A stretch of DNA of 64,000 nucleotides. It comes from Centropus unirufus. Taxonomy: Eukaryota > Chordata > Aves > Cuculiformes > Centropidae. The notes under the pieces are model-generated. The model made no database searches, was not told where the DNA came from, and worked only from the letters and a program-made list of their open reading frames with translations. A program made the translations under genes and the position numbers. Location: NCBI GenBank assembly GCA_013397695.1, contig VYZI01000040.1, positions 991,663 to 1,055,662 on the forward strand, in the 5' to 3' direction. Of the stretch, positions 27,591 to 36,804 are shown piece after piece. Numbering within the stretch: position 1 is the first letter of the stretch; every line of letters begins with the position of its first letter.

Positions 27591-28020
27591 CGTCCCAGGG
27601 CTACTAATGGCTACAGAGTATCAGGGCGGAGCAATGGCCAGATGCAGCTCCCTTATACAAACTGATGAAGAGACAAGAGTAAAATACCCCAAAGACAAAG
27701 CCTGTAGCATCTCGAGTTAGGTTGCAGTGGAGACGGAAGTTAAGGACCTTATTTTTTCCTTCTCTGCTAACCTCACCATGGGTGGCCCAGCGACAACACA
27801 ATGCTTAATGCAAAACCTGTACAGTTTTATTTTGATTCCCAAATGCACACAGAATAAGTTTTGTGAATAATTTTACTAAATTCAACAGCTCACCCAATGT
27901 TAACTCAAATTTTCCCACCAATTCTGCTTGGCTAACACAAAGGTTTTCTGAAGTATATAGAAAATATTTCAAGTTTTTTAAATGCCAGCATGTGAAATGC
28001 AGATAGATCATTAAAACACA
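27591..28020. other. GC- and CpG-richer patch of unknown origin
   Basis: Between about 27590 and 27800 CpG dinucleotides are more frequent than in the surroundings, for example within GGGCGGAGC, ATCTCGAG, GAGACGGAAG and CCCAGCGAC. On the minus strand the order includes a TATAAGGGAGC element followed by a pyrimidine-rich segment. This could be part of a decayed LTR or a small regulatory island. No coding content was recognised. Confidence 0.3.
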
Positions 28021-28203
28021 TTGTTGACTTTTCATGGCAGCATTCACTTTCCTTGGTTGTATACCTCACCAGACCGTGGATTCTGCCCGGGCAGTACAGC
28101 AAAGGTCTTTGCTGGTATTGCAAACATCACAGTCATTCAATCTAGAAACTTTTATTCAGCAAATTGTTTACAAGTACAGCAGATTAAACAGGAAAAAAGC
28201 AGC
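28021..28203 (-). repeat. Diverged direct repeat, copy 1 (possible LTR remnant)
   Basis: Aligns by eye with 28741-28927. Shared blocks in the same order include TTGTTG, CATTCAC-TTCCTTGGT, a GATTCTGCCC block, TCTAGAAA, TTTATTCAG-AAAT and ACAGCAGATTAAA. On the minus strand both copies keep CTGAATAAA, which contains a polyadenylation signal, followed by a U5-like tail. That fits an LTR or another retroposed 3' end in minus orientation. The family was not recognised, so the LTR reading is inference. The homology between the two copies is what the sequence shows. Confidence 0.65.
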
Positions 28204-28740
28204 AATACTGACATAGTGTTCATGTGGTGCAAGACATGGTGCTGGATTTTCATGGAGCAGGTCTATATTTTCATGTTAAACAGCTTCTAAGACTCAGCAA
28301 ATATTGTCTTCAGTTACCTCAGGGATTCAATTCATCTGCACATGCTCAGACAATGTCAGATGATTGCTGGGGCTTTTAAACATTACAAGTATGAATGTCC
28401 ACTGCCTGAAGGCTCTTGAAAAGTGTGGGCTAAACTGATTTTTGCTACCTTGGAGACAAGGGGCTAGAGCCTTACGGATGAGAAGGAAGAAGCAGCAGAG
28501 CAGAATTAGAAGGAAAATAAATATGGGAGAGCAGGACGGGGATAGGAAAGCCTCAAAAGTGTGGTCAGTTAATGCTGCTTCATCATACCTTGTCTCCTAG
28601 CAGACATATTCCTTCTTTTCACACCACTGATAAGGGATGCCTTGAATTTCCAGCCCTTTGCTGCAGGCAAATTGGCTAGCAGGGCCATGCCCTTTTTACT
28701 TCTCGTTTTGCTTTTTTTTTCCCCCAAGCTGCCTCATAGT
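28204..28740. other. Spacer between the two diverged repeat copies
   Basis: About 540 bp without a gene. It includes a purine-rich segment near 28470-28530 and a T8-C5 run near 28712-28725. If the flanking copies are LTRs, this would be all that remains of the internal region, but I see no retroviral coding motif in it. Confidence 0.4.
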
Positions 28741-28927
28741 TTGTTGCCTCTAGATTTTCTATGAAAACATTCACCTTCCTTGGTCACATGCTTCACAGGA
28801 CCACAGATTCTGCCCAGGAAGAACAGCTCAGGTCATTCTGTTAAAGCAAAAAGCACCATCATTCCTTCTAGAAAACTTTATTCAGTAAATGACTCCTAAG
28901 CACAGCAGATTAAAGAGTAAAACCAGC
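28741..28927 (-). repeat. Diverged direct repeat, copy 2 (possible LTR remnant)
   Basis: Partner of 28021-28203 in the same orientation. It has an extra 8 nt near its left end and scattered substitutions and small indels throughout. The TTCCTTGG, GATTCTGCCC, TCTAGAAAA, TTTATTCAG and ACAGCAGATTAAA blocks are conserved. The divergence points to an old duplication or two old insertions of one family, unlike the much more similar pair at 33429 and 35714. Confidence 0.65.
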
Positions 28928-29920
28928 TGGCTTTCTTTACATATTCCTGAGTCTAGTTGTGATGAATATTAAGGAATCACAACACATACAAACAATCAAC
29001 AATGTGGCTCTTCTGATTCCGTGCCAAAATCATACACAAGAAGTTCTGCCAGAGCTTATTTAGGTAAATCTCAGCTATTACTTTCTAAAGAAATCCTCTT
29101 TACCCTAGCTTTAGGGAGTTTATGATCACAAAGACTTTTTACCCGTGTTTTGTCTTTGAGTTGTTTTTCTGTGTCCAGTCTAGTTTTTCTCGAAAGATAT
29201 AGATTTGCCCTTAGATATCTTATGACTCAGCACCCTGGCCTTGTAAGTCCCTGTCATTACTGTCATGGTGACAGAGACAAAACATTAATGTGTTGTACAG
29301 TTACATTGTTAGGACTAAAGTGCACCCAGAAGAAACCTTTAATCTTTAGGCCAGAGGCTAAACAGGTAGCATGATAAATACACAAGCATGTGGACTGTGC
29401 AGTGGCTGTCAGACTTGATGGCAACCTGCGGCTGCAGAGTGAATAACTGATGGAAATCTCAAAATGTGTAGGGAGAAGTGTGAAAGAGACCAGCTACAGA
29501 CACATATTTTAGACAAGAAAAATGCCATCTGTTAACAACAGTTCACATGAGAGCACTACGGCAGATTATATATCTGCTTCTCCAAATGCATGTGTTGGTG
29601 TAAGTTAGATATAGCACCAGGGAGGTCAAAACTGCTGGGTGATCAGGTTCAGGCTGAGGCTGTGCTACTCCGCTGTGTAAAAGAAGGAATTTTATGTGGC
29701 TGCTGAGATAACTAAGTCATTTGGATACCAACAAATGCCTGCAAACCTGAAATTAATTTGACAATCCTAGTGCCTGGAATAGTGGCGTAGGTGTTCAGAC
29801 AAAATGTTCCTCTGAAAAAATATAGAGTGAAGCAAAGTCTTCCATAGACCAACTTACCATAGATTGTATTTTCTGTCTTATGGACCTCCAAGAAGATGGG
29901 GCTCTTTGGGAATGCTGTTG
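28928..29920. other. Non-coding stretch, no gene seen
   Basis: Contains short frames, including a 74-codon minus-strand frame at 29712-29936, without recognisable domains. No repeat was named. Confidence 0.55.
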
Positions 29921-29926
29921 CTCCTA

Positions 29927-29970
29927 CGGGGGCCATAAATTAGCGCATCCCGACACCGAGGAAACACCCG
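29927..29970. other. Isolated CpG cluster
   Basis: Five CpG dinucleotides fall within 44 bp (at 29927, 29944, 29951, 29957 and 29969), in a window that is otherwise strongly CpG-poor. On the minus strand the segment reads TCGGGTGTTTCCTCGGTGTC, in the style of a retroviral U5, but no adjacent LTR or primer-binding site could be confirmed. It could also be an unmethylated regulatory site. Confidence 0.3.
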
Positions 29971-29989
29971 AGAGTTTGCACTTGGAACC

Positions 29990-31140
29990 AGCTCAAGTTG
30001 AGGCTACTTCTCTTTCTGACTGTGGTTGAGTGACATTGCTGTTAAGTAACATGGGACAAGACAGACTAGCTAGGTCCCGTAGCAGCATATGCAACATGAG
30101 TCTTAAAAGGTCACCTCAAAGCTAGCCCTAAATATGGCTAAATCCAGGTAGAGCATCCAAGGCAAAAACTACTGCTCAAGACTGCCCACACAGAGCACTA
30201 CAGAAGCATTTTGTACACATTTTTAGGAGCAGAATTGACCACCCCTGGGTGCTGCCTGCAAGGAGAAACATACTCCCACTGCTGCTTTCTCAAGGAAGTG
30301 TGTGTTACATTTATAATCACTCTCACACTCTAAGTGATCTTCTCTGTGCTGAAGCACGTTAACTCCTACAAAAAACAGGAAAGCTGTGGGTTACTGACCC
30401 ATATCTGCATAAAATCTCAAATTAATCTTCCTCTCCTGCTCTTTTTCATCCTCACTGATGACTGAAAGTAAGAGAGAACAGTGATTAGATTATTTTACTA
30501 AGCTTTATCCTATTTATTAAATCATGACATTTCATCCCCCAGTGAATTGCATAACTATACTACTGAGAAAAGTAATATGATCCATTTTTCTTTCAAAATA
30601 CTGAATAAAAGGCATGTTTACGACACCTCTCAGAGGAAATTAGACAATGATATTTTTGTGCTCAGAAATGAGATGTGTTTTTATCTTGCCATGCTTAATA
30701 TTCATGCTAATTCACATAGCGCTTTTTCACACTTATCAGAAAAGCATTTTCTTTAGGTGTAAATTTGATCTGCTGCTTCTTACTTCAGGATTACATGAAC
30801 ATGGATTTTGGCCCACTTCTCTTTGTATTCTTTTGCATGCTACCATGCAGTGCAAGACAATAAAAGTATAAAGATCTTCCTGGCTTTTTTTCCCTCTTGC
30901 ATTTTTAAAACCCACAGAAAATCCTAGTTTGATGCAGGCAGATGATATAGTTTTATTACTTTATTCTCCTCTATCACAGATGGATTTGAAACTCTTTTTA
31001 CTCAAAATACTTGCAGCTTGCTCTACACTTGATTTTATAATGTTTTATTCTACTGGACTTTTAATCACTCAAACTTTAATAAGAAAGCCATTCCCATGGC
31101 TGAAATAGAGGAACTTGTAATTCCGCTTTTTCTTATCATG
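29990..31140. other. AT-rich non-coding stretch, no gene seen
   Basis: Overlapping plus-strand frames at 30547-30871 are different registers of one AT-rich patch and have no domain. Nothing else was recognised. Confidence 0.6.
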
Positions 31141-31160
31141 TTAAGCATGGTTGAAACTAC

Positions 31161-31509
31161 TCAAAGTTCATTCTGGATCAATTTAGGGATTTGTGTATAC
31201 ATTAAAATCATAAAAATCTCCGATCATATTGTTTTTTAAAAACCTGCAAATCCTGTGAGCTTTCCTTTAAATACCAATAGCTAGATGAAGTCGTTCTGTC
31301 AGGATTTCAGGGAATTTATATAAGGGGTTCAATTTGTGTAAGCTTACGTGAAAAAGCAGGGTTATTTATGGTTAATCACCTGGCCTGCTAGTTGGCTGCT
31401 GGATAAGACTTCCTTAAAAAAAAGAGATATATAATATCTCAGGCTGATGCTCAGCTGTCTTCTTCTACAGGAGCATCATCTAACAACCAACTTAGCCTCA
31501 GCTGAGGAG
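31161..31509 (+). promoter_or_regulatory. Promoter-like module with possible short first exon
   Basis: Motifs occur in a promoter-like order. TCAAAGTTCA (31161-31170) is HNF4-like. GGTTAATCACC, with the GTTAAT HNF1 half-site at 31371-31376, follows a Cdx-like TTTATG. GATAAG lies at 31402-31407, and TATATAAT at 31428-31435. An HNF1/GATA/TATA arrangement within 70 bp is typical of intestinal, renal or hepatic promoters. About 35 bp past the TATA element, a pyrimidine-rich tract ends in CAG (31470), followed by 39 bp free of stops in one frame and then GAG|GTAATT, a good splice donor at 31510. This could be a first exon starting near 31455-31465, or an internal 13-codon exon. No linked gene is visible and the motifs are short, so the call is tentative. 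Confidence 0.25.
31424..31440. repeat. Perfect palindrome over the TATA element
   Basis: GAGATAT (31424-31430) and ATATCTC (31434-31440) are exact reverse complements with a 3-nt centre. This places the TATA-like element inside a 17-bp palindrome. It may be coincidental in AT-rich DNA. Confidence 0.85.
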
Positions 31510-31757
31510 GTAATTACGCTCTCCATTACTGTTTACTGGGTTTCTGGTGTATGTGTTTTCTCTGCCCGGCTGAAGATTTCAGCAGGAACTCAGAAGATGC
31601 TCTTTACCTAAGCACATGGGCACTACACTTACAGAATGAAACACTTCCCATAGCAGACAGGTAGTAGTAGTAGTAAATACAATAATCAGGTGAGACAATG
31701 CAATATACATGTTTTGGACTAGCAGACATGTACTGATCTTAGAATGCTGATGACTTT

Positions 31758-31788
31758 TTAAGAGAACATTGAAAAAATGTTCTCTTAA
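31758..31788. repeat. 13-bp perfect inverted repeat (hairpin)
   Basis: TTAAGAGAACATT (31758-31770) and AATGTTCTCTTAA (31776-31788) pair perfectly around a 5-nt loop. The arms contain AGAACA and TGTTCT, which are steroid-receptor half-sites, but the 9-nt spacing is not the classical 3. It is too short for a microRNA precursor. The origin is unknown, and it may be a decayed small DNA-transposon end. Confidence 0.9.
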
Positions 31789-33137
31789 CTGGGCTCTTTT
31801 TTCAGTTTTCTGAGGTACTGACAGTTGTCCATTAATCTAACTTTAAACCAAAGAATGGCAGAAGTCCAAAAGATGCCTATGGATGCCACAACAGAAACTT
31901 TCTCACATGCTGAAGAAATGGTTACCTGCAATGATAAACTCTTAAAAGCATCTCTGCTGCATACCTGTGATACATGTAATGAGATCCCTTTGCTGGCAGG
32001 AGGTCTTTAGAGATCACCACCATCATTCCTACAGGATAAAACATGTAGAGCAGAAGGATTTGAAAAAAAGTCTCTGTGGCACTCTTTCTTTGGTGCAATT
32101 TTTTTATTTCTGAGTTACAAAAAAAAGACTTGGATCTGGGTTGTAAAGGAAAATTTGCCTACTAATTAGCTGTCATCAGTCGAGACATTAATAACATAGT
32201 TCATCTTGCTTTGCACAGTTAAATGAAATATCAATTTTCTCACTGGGAAAACTATGAAAACAAGCAAAAACTATTCAATTTTCTAGTACTAATTCAGCAG
32301 ATCCCTGTTTAAACCTTCATATATGCACTGACTTTTTCAGTAATGCAGCACTTTAACTACATTAACTTTGAAGTGTCAGAAATAGGTAATATTGTTGTAC
32401 TAATTATCACAAGCCAACATGAGCAGAATAATAACATATTTTAGTCTACCTATATTTTTTCATAAATTGCTTAAAATGTGAATGATGATAATAGTAGTAT
32501 TAATATATATAAAGACATAGAGAACTCCTGATTGAAAATCTAAGTTAAATCATTATAAGTAGCTTTAAAATTCTTTTCCCACCAATTCTGAATATTAACT
32601 ATCATAATTAATGGCTCTGTTCTCTTTCCTAGGGAAATTTTAGTACATATTCTGCTTGAAGTCCACTCAACAGAGTTAGAAGTAAGTCAGTTTGAAATCT
32701 GGTTTCTTTGTTCAGATAGAATTAAATTTTTGGAAAAAGAGTCAGTGCAGTGGTCTAAGAATCACAAGTGAAGTTCTCCAAGATTTTCTTTAAGTCTTTC
32801 CCATTGTCTAAGTCACAGCTGACAAACAGCAGATTTTTTGTCGATTATTAGATCCTTTTCTTTCCTTCCAATGCACAGTTCCTTATGAAAAATGATTACT
32901 ACGTGAGTCTTGCTGGACGAGGTGCTGCACTTACAGTAATTCTGTTTTCTCATCCTTTTCTTCTGAATTTATTTCACAATATTGCTCAGGTATGGTAAAT
33001 TTCCAGTTGAGGTTGGGGAGCAATTCCTTTTTATTTTTCTTTTGTCACTGACTTCTTGTAGTGGGAAAATTCACTATCATAACACTTTACCAGTAAATCA
33101 GGCCAACTGATTTTGTAAAGTCAAATGCTTGGAAACA
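31789..33137. other. AT-rich non-coding stretch, nothing recognised
   Basis: Only short open frames without recognisable domains. No repeat or RNA gene was identified. Confidence 0.6.
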
Positions 33138-33265
33138 TGATCAGCTGATTATGGCATTGGACTGTGACTCAGGAGGTCTGGATTCAGTTCCTGGCACTTA
33201 GTGCATCACCTTGGGCAAATAATTTTACTGCTTTTACCCTTACAATTCCAAATGAGGAACATTTC
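33138..33265 (+). repeat. MIR-type tRNA-derived CORE-SINE, plus strand
   Basis: The left part, GGCATTGGACTGTGACTCAG followed by GAGGTCTGGATTCAGTTCC, preserves the tRNA-related head with a B-box-like GATTCAGTTCC. TGGCACTT and CACCTTGGGCAAATAATTTT then match the CORE block (TGGGTGACCTTGGGCAAGTCACTT). A pyrimidine-rich TTTTACCC and AATTCCAAATGAGGAAC correspond to the following CAGTTTCCCCATCTGTAAAATGGGG block. The order of all three blocks is kept. This agrees with the MIR-like SINEs known from turtles, crocodilians and, as old remnants, birds. The right boundary is approximate. Confidence 0.75.
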
Positions 33266-33428
33266 ATTTGCCTTGTCCTTTCCTCCCTGTTCCATGGACC
33301 GACCACGAAGCATCTTACCAGTTGTACACAGCTGACACAGTTGTCTTTGTGCTCAGCTTAAAGCTCCCTGGCATTATCTGAAGTGAATATACGTAAGAAA
33401 TTCTGACTTGTAGCTATAAGGACACTCT

Positions 33429-33630
33429 GAAACCCTGTTACCTACGCTACTTTATGTGCACCTAGAACTTTTTGAAAGCCTTACAGTCTCTAAAATAGGT
33501 AAAAAACTGCTAGTATAAGACAACAAAATATTATTTTCTTAGTTTTACAATTTAAAAAAAAATGAAACAAATGTAGGAATGAGTTCGTCCAAGGTTCAGG
33601 GGTGGTTTCTTGTGAAGCAGAGAGAAGCAA
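33429..33630. repeat. Near-identical 202-bp repeat, copy A
   Basis: Matches 35714-35915 at a constant offset of 2285 bp, with six substitutions and no indel by eye (about 97%). Even the A9 run at 33554-33562 has the same length in both copies. Outside the block similarity stops abruptly on the left (at GAAACCCTG). On the right it stops at GAGAAGCAA and possibly resumes at CTAGTCGTG (33740). The family was not recognised. The repeat-induced minus-strand frame shared by the two copies (33490-33786 here) is a by-product, not a gene. Confidence 0.9.
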
Positions 33631-34080
33631 GAATAAACAAATTATGAAGAGAAAAAGAAAGCTGTCCTTCAGAAAATCAGCTATGTACTCTCCCTTATTT
33701 TTATCAGCGCCTCTCTGGCAATGAAAGACAGAGATGTTGCTAGTCGTGGCAGCAGTGAAGCTGCTGCTAGCTGCTTTTACTGACAAATATTACTGCTGTC
33801 AAAGCATCTGCACTGCCAGTCTTTGGTGGGATGAAGGGGTGAGGTTTGCGGGCTGGAGTGGTTGTGTGTGACATGCAAACACCGGATGAGTGTGGCTTCC
33901 CTGCTTCTGAGGGTGCTTGGTTTTGGACTGGGCTCCAGCGCAGCAATGTTCCCTTGTGGAGGCTGTGCATCCTTCAACAGCCATTTGTGGATCCTCTACT
34001 TTCCAAATCGTCAGCAGTGAAAAGCAAAGGAATCACTTATCAGCCTCTGATCTCCAAGTATTCTTAATGGGCATGTATCC
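33631..34080. other. GC-richer segment right of copy A, no gene recognised
   Basis: Several frames of 60 to 73 codons overlap on both strands at 33767-34111. That is what a stop-poor GC-richer patch produces by chance, and none has a recognisable domain. The segment 33631-33739 has no counterpart beside copy B and may be an insertion in A or a deletion in B. Confidence 0.45.
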
Positions 34081-34523
34081 AGACTTTTTCATTAATGTAA
34101 GTAGCAGCTAACTAAACTGGCTAATAAGCTGTCTCTGTTTTTCACTCATTTTCAATCAACATAACTAATCAACATGCCAGAGAATGCAAAATACTGTACA
34201 AGCCCTTGAGAGGAGAAGCATTTTTAATCATCGTGATTGTTCAACTGTTGATAAAAGTGTCTTAAAATTAATATAATGATAGCTTGTGATGCTGAATGTT
34301 TAATAGCATATGGAAGGCATATTCAGTACAGTGTGGAAAAGGATGGGGTGGGATGTGCTCTGAATCACAGATACACCAAAGTAAAAATTCAGGAGTTTAA
34401 GGCACAATGATGGACAGTTAAATATTCTATTTTTTTTTATAAAGGCGAGATGACTAGGGGTCAAAACTCAAGAGATGAAAATATCTATGAATAGGTGATA
34501 ATAATAAAGAGAAGCAATATAGC

Positions 34524-34705
34524 TAATAATGATTGGCATCTTTTTGATCCTTTTGGGTTTTTCAAACACTTTATAAATCTAAATAAATAAAGACAAACCA
34601 TGTCATAAGATTAATATTATAATTCACATTTTTCATATGAAACAGCTGTCATACAGAGAAATTAAAATGAATACTACCAAAAGTCACCTGCTTTAGAAAG
34701 TCTTT
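34524..34705 (-). repeat. MIR-type CORE-SINE, minus strand
   Basis: On the plus strand it reads TAATAATGATTGGCATCTTT, TTTTTCAAACACTTTATAAA, AATTCACATTTTTCATATG, AAACAGCTG, ATACAGAGAAATTAAAATGA and CCAAAAGTCACCTGCT. This is the order of the reverse-complemented archosaur MIR: the 3' tail block, TCAAAGCGCTTTACAAA, CATTTTACAGATGGGGAAACTG, GCACAGAGAAGTTAAGTGAC, and CCAAGGTCACC. It is therefore nearly full length from tail to CORE, with many substitutions and small indels. It lies about 1.3 kb from the plus-strand MIR at 33138. Confidence 0.75.
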
Positions 34706-35713
34706 CTGGTGCTCAAAAGGATCTCCATTCTTCATTAAGAAGTCAAGGTTCCAAGATCTCTAGAAACAGAATTCAGTTTAGGGGTCTTAAGAACAGAAAA
34801 ATATAATTATCCATATGTGTTCAGCAAGCCTTTTCCAAATTTGTAATGAAAACCATAACTGTAATGAGTCTCCATATTAGGCTTCTTGGGCTCAACTTGT
34901 CTAAGTCAGTCACCATGCACATCCATTAGAGTTAAGGAATGTTCATTAGTGCTGCCAATAGAGCCTAAGGTATGATTCATCACATGTTGAAGTGTCTGTT
35001 TTTAACAAGCCAAATGAATTACACCTTAAACAAAATCATGTTTTTCTGCATTCATTATAAAGAGAATCTGGCATGAGTAGAGCATATGTAGTTTCTGCAG
35101 ACCCAGTTCTAAAGCTCTGAAAACTCATGGTGTCAATGGATTGCTTTTAGAACTGCCTCAGATATAAAGCCAGTAACAGGTAAATCTTGTGCAGATTGAG
35201 ATACTTCTGTTTCCTAAAATTTGTTCTGATAATAAGCTGTTTATACCTATTGGGCAGTATCACAAGTATTTGCTAAAATTTTTAGAGAAATACACTCTTC
35301 CATCAGGTATGTATATTTCTATTTAAATGGCCATTCATGACAGTAAATTACTATTGGCATTCTCAAGGTTAGACAGCTGAGAACACGATCGGTAGTTTAT
35401 TTGTTCACATTTATTTTTTAGCCAGTGAAAAGATGAATGCGTCATTATTATTGTTTGCATTCAGTGGAGGTATTTTCTCTCATAAGCATTAAAAACACCA
35501 CTGTATATAGAAAGGCCATATAAAAATAATTTCAGAACTCCAACACAGAACAAGCCTCTCTAAGCTAGATTATCTTCCTAATTATGATGAATTATCATGT
35601 CAGTTGAGATGAAAGAAATTAATAAAAATAAAATTTTGGAAGTGATTGCAGAGAAGTTAATCTGTGGTACCAAATCTTTTTCTGCCGAAAGTGGTAGTTC
35701 CCGGAACAGGGAT
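34706..35713. other. AT-rich non-coding stretch, nothing recognised
   Basis: Sequence between the MIR and copy B. No gene or nameable repeat was seen. Confidence 0.6.
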
Positions 35714-35915
35714 GAAACCCTGTTGCCTGTGCTACTTTATGTGCACCTAGAACCTTTTGAAAGCCTTACAGTCTCTAAAATAGGTAAAAAACTGCTAGTA
35801 TAAGACAACAAAATATTATTTTCTTAGTTTTACAATTTAAAAAAAAATGAAACAAATGTAGGAATGAGTTCGTCCAAGTTTCAGGGGTGGTTTCTTGTGA
35901 AGCAGGGAGAAGCAA
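35714..35915. repeat. Near-identical 202-bp repeat, copy B
   Basis: Partner of 33429-33630 in direct orientation. The differences from copy A are in GTTGCCTGTGCTAC (three substitutions), GAACCTTTTG, CCAAGTTTC and GCAGGGAGAAG. The possible resumption of similarity at CTAGTCGTG (35932) comes after 16 bp here but after 109 bp in copy A. No target-site duplication was seen. Confidence 0.9.
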
Positions 35916-35940
35916 ATTCCATTGCAGCATTCTAGTCGTG

Positions 35941-36411
35941 ACAGAATCCTGCTGCTGTTTTATCCTAGGAAACACAGGAGTATTCAATGGTTGTTTGGCT
36001 GTGGAGATCAGAAAATAACAACTCTTTCTTTTCCAGAAGCCAACACTGAAAATACAATATGAGAGGAACTTTCTTCTATAGTATAGAAGACAAATTTAAG
36101 AAATAAGAATAGAACTTGGAATCTCTTTCTCCGAAGGTGAAACACTTCTTGGAATTAACCATCCATAAGCTCCAACTTCATGATCTTTTACAGATAGACT
36201 TATTTCATCCTGGTTATACTTCACAGCATTCATCTGTACTACAACTTTGAACTAAGGGCTGCATAGCACAACTATAATGAAATTATGGCAGACTCATAAG
36301 CCCAACTGAGCAGCAAGCTTATTTTTTTGTGTACACTTTTACATTAACATGGGTAAATAACATCTGGACTGAAACTAGATTTTATCTGGAGAGTTCCACA
36401 GCATAAGTGAC
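35941..36411. other. Non-coding stretch before CR1
   Basis: No gene or repeat was recognised. The sequence from about 36375 may include more of the CR1 5' side but could not be aligned. Confidence 0.5.
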
Positions 36412-36804
36412 AGGGTACAGAAATATGAGAGAGATGGGGCTGTTAAACCTGGAGAAGACCCTGGAGAGACCTTATAATGGCCTTCCTGTACCTGAAGAGA
36501 GCCAACAAGAGAGCCGTGAAGGACTTTTTGCAAGGGTGCGTAATGATAGGATGAGGGAGAATGACTAAAAAATGGAGAGGGAAAGAGTTGTGAGTCACTG
36601 GAACAGGTTTCCCAGGGAGGTCGTGGATGTCACTTGTCCAGAGAAGATCAAGACCAGGTTAGATGGGGCCTTGAGCAGCCTCGTCCAGTGGGACGTGTCC
36701 CTGTGCATGGCAGGGGGATTGGAACTAGATTCCTTAAGGTCCCTTACAACCCAAACCATTCTATGATTCTACGATTCTATGATTCTACAATTCTATGATT
36801 CTAA
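36412..36804 (+). repeat. CR1 LINE retrotransposon, 5'-truncated 3' end
   Basis: Clear avian CR1 3' region. It begins around GAGAGATGGGGCTGTTAAACC and runs through CTGGAGAAGACCCTGGAGAG, CCTTCCTGTACCTGAAG, GTCACTGGAACAGGTTTCCC, ATGGCAGGGGGATTGGAACT and AAGGTCCCTTACAACCCAAA. It ends in seven ATTCT-type units (ATTCTATG, ATTCTACG, ATTCTATG and so on, 36758-36803), the octamer tail diagnostic of CR1. A segment of roughly 60 to 80 bp present in the consensus (the region encoding the TTAGGAAGAAATTCTT block) appears deleted near 36568. An internal 64-codon frame at 36572-36766 is CR1-derived and not a gene. This is the best evidence for an avian source. Confidence 0.95.

Noticed and set aside
33138..33200. 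Functional tRNA gene
   Set aside because: Only head-like A/B-box similarity is present. There is no foldable cloverleaf or 3' acceptor partner, and the sequence continues into a SINE CORE.
33490..33786. Minus-strand frame sharing its C-terminal half with a frame at 35775-35987, as a two-member gene family
   Set aside because: The shared peptide is fully explained by the 202-bp DNA duplication. The six differences show no codon-position bias that I can see, and the shared part is hydrophobic low-complexity sequence.
35690..35712. CCCGGAACAGGGAT as a retroviral primer-binding site next to copy B
   Set aside because: It lacks the expected TGG start in the right register, has no LTR end immediately before it, and has no counterpart at copy A.
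36572..36766. 64-codon frame as a small gene
   Set aside because: It lies wholly inside the CR1 3' end and is produced by that element.
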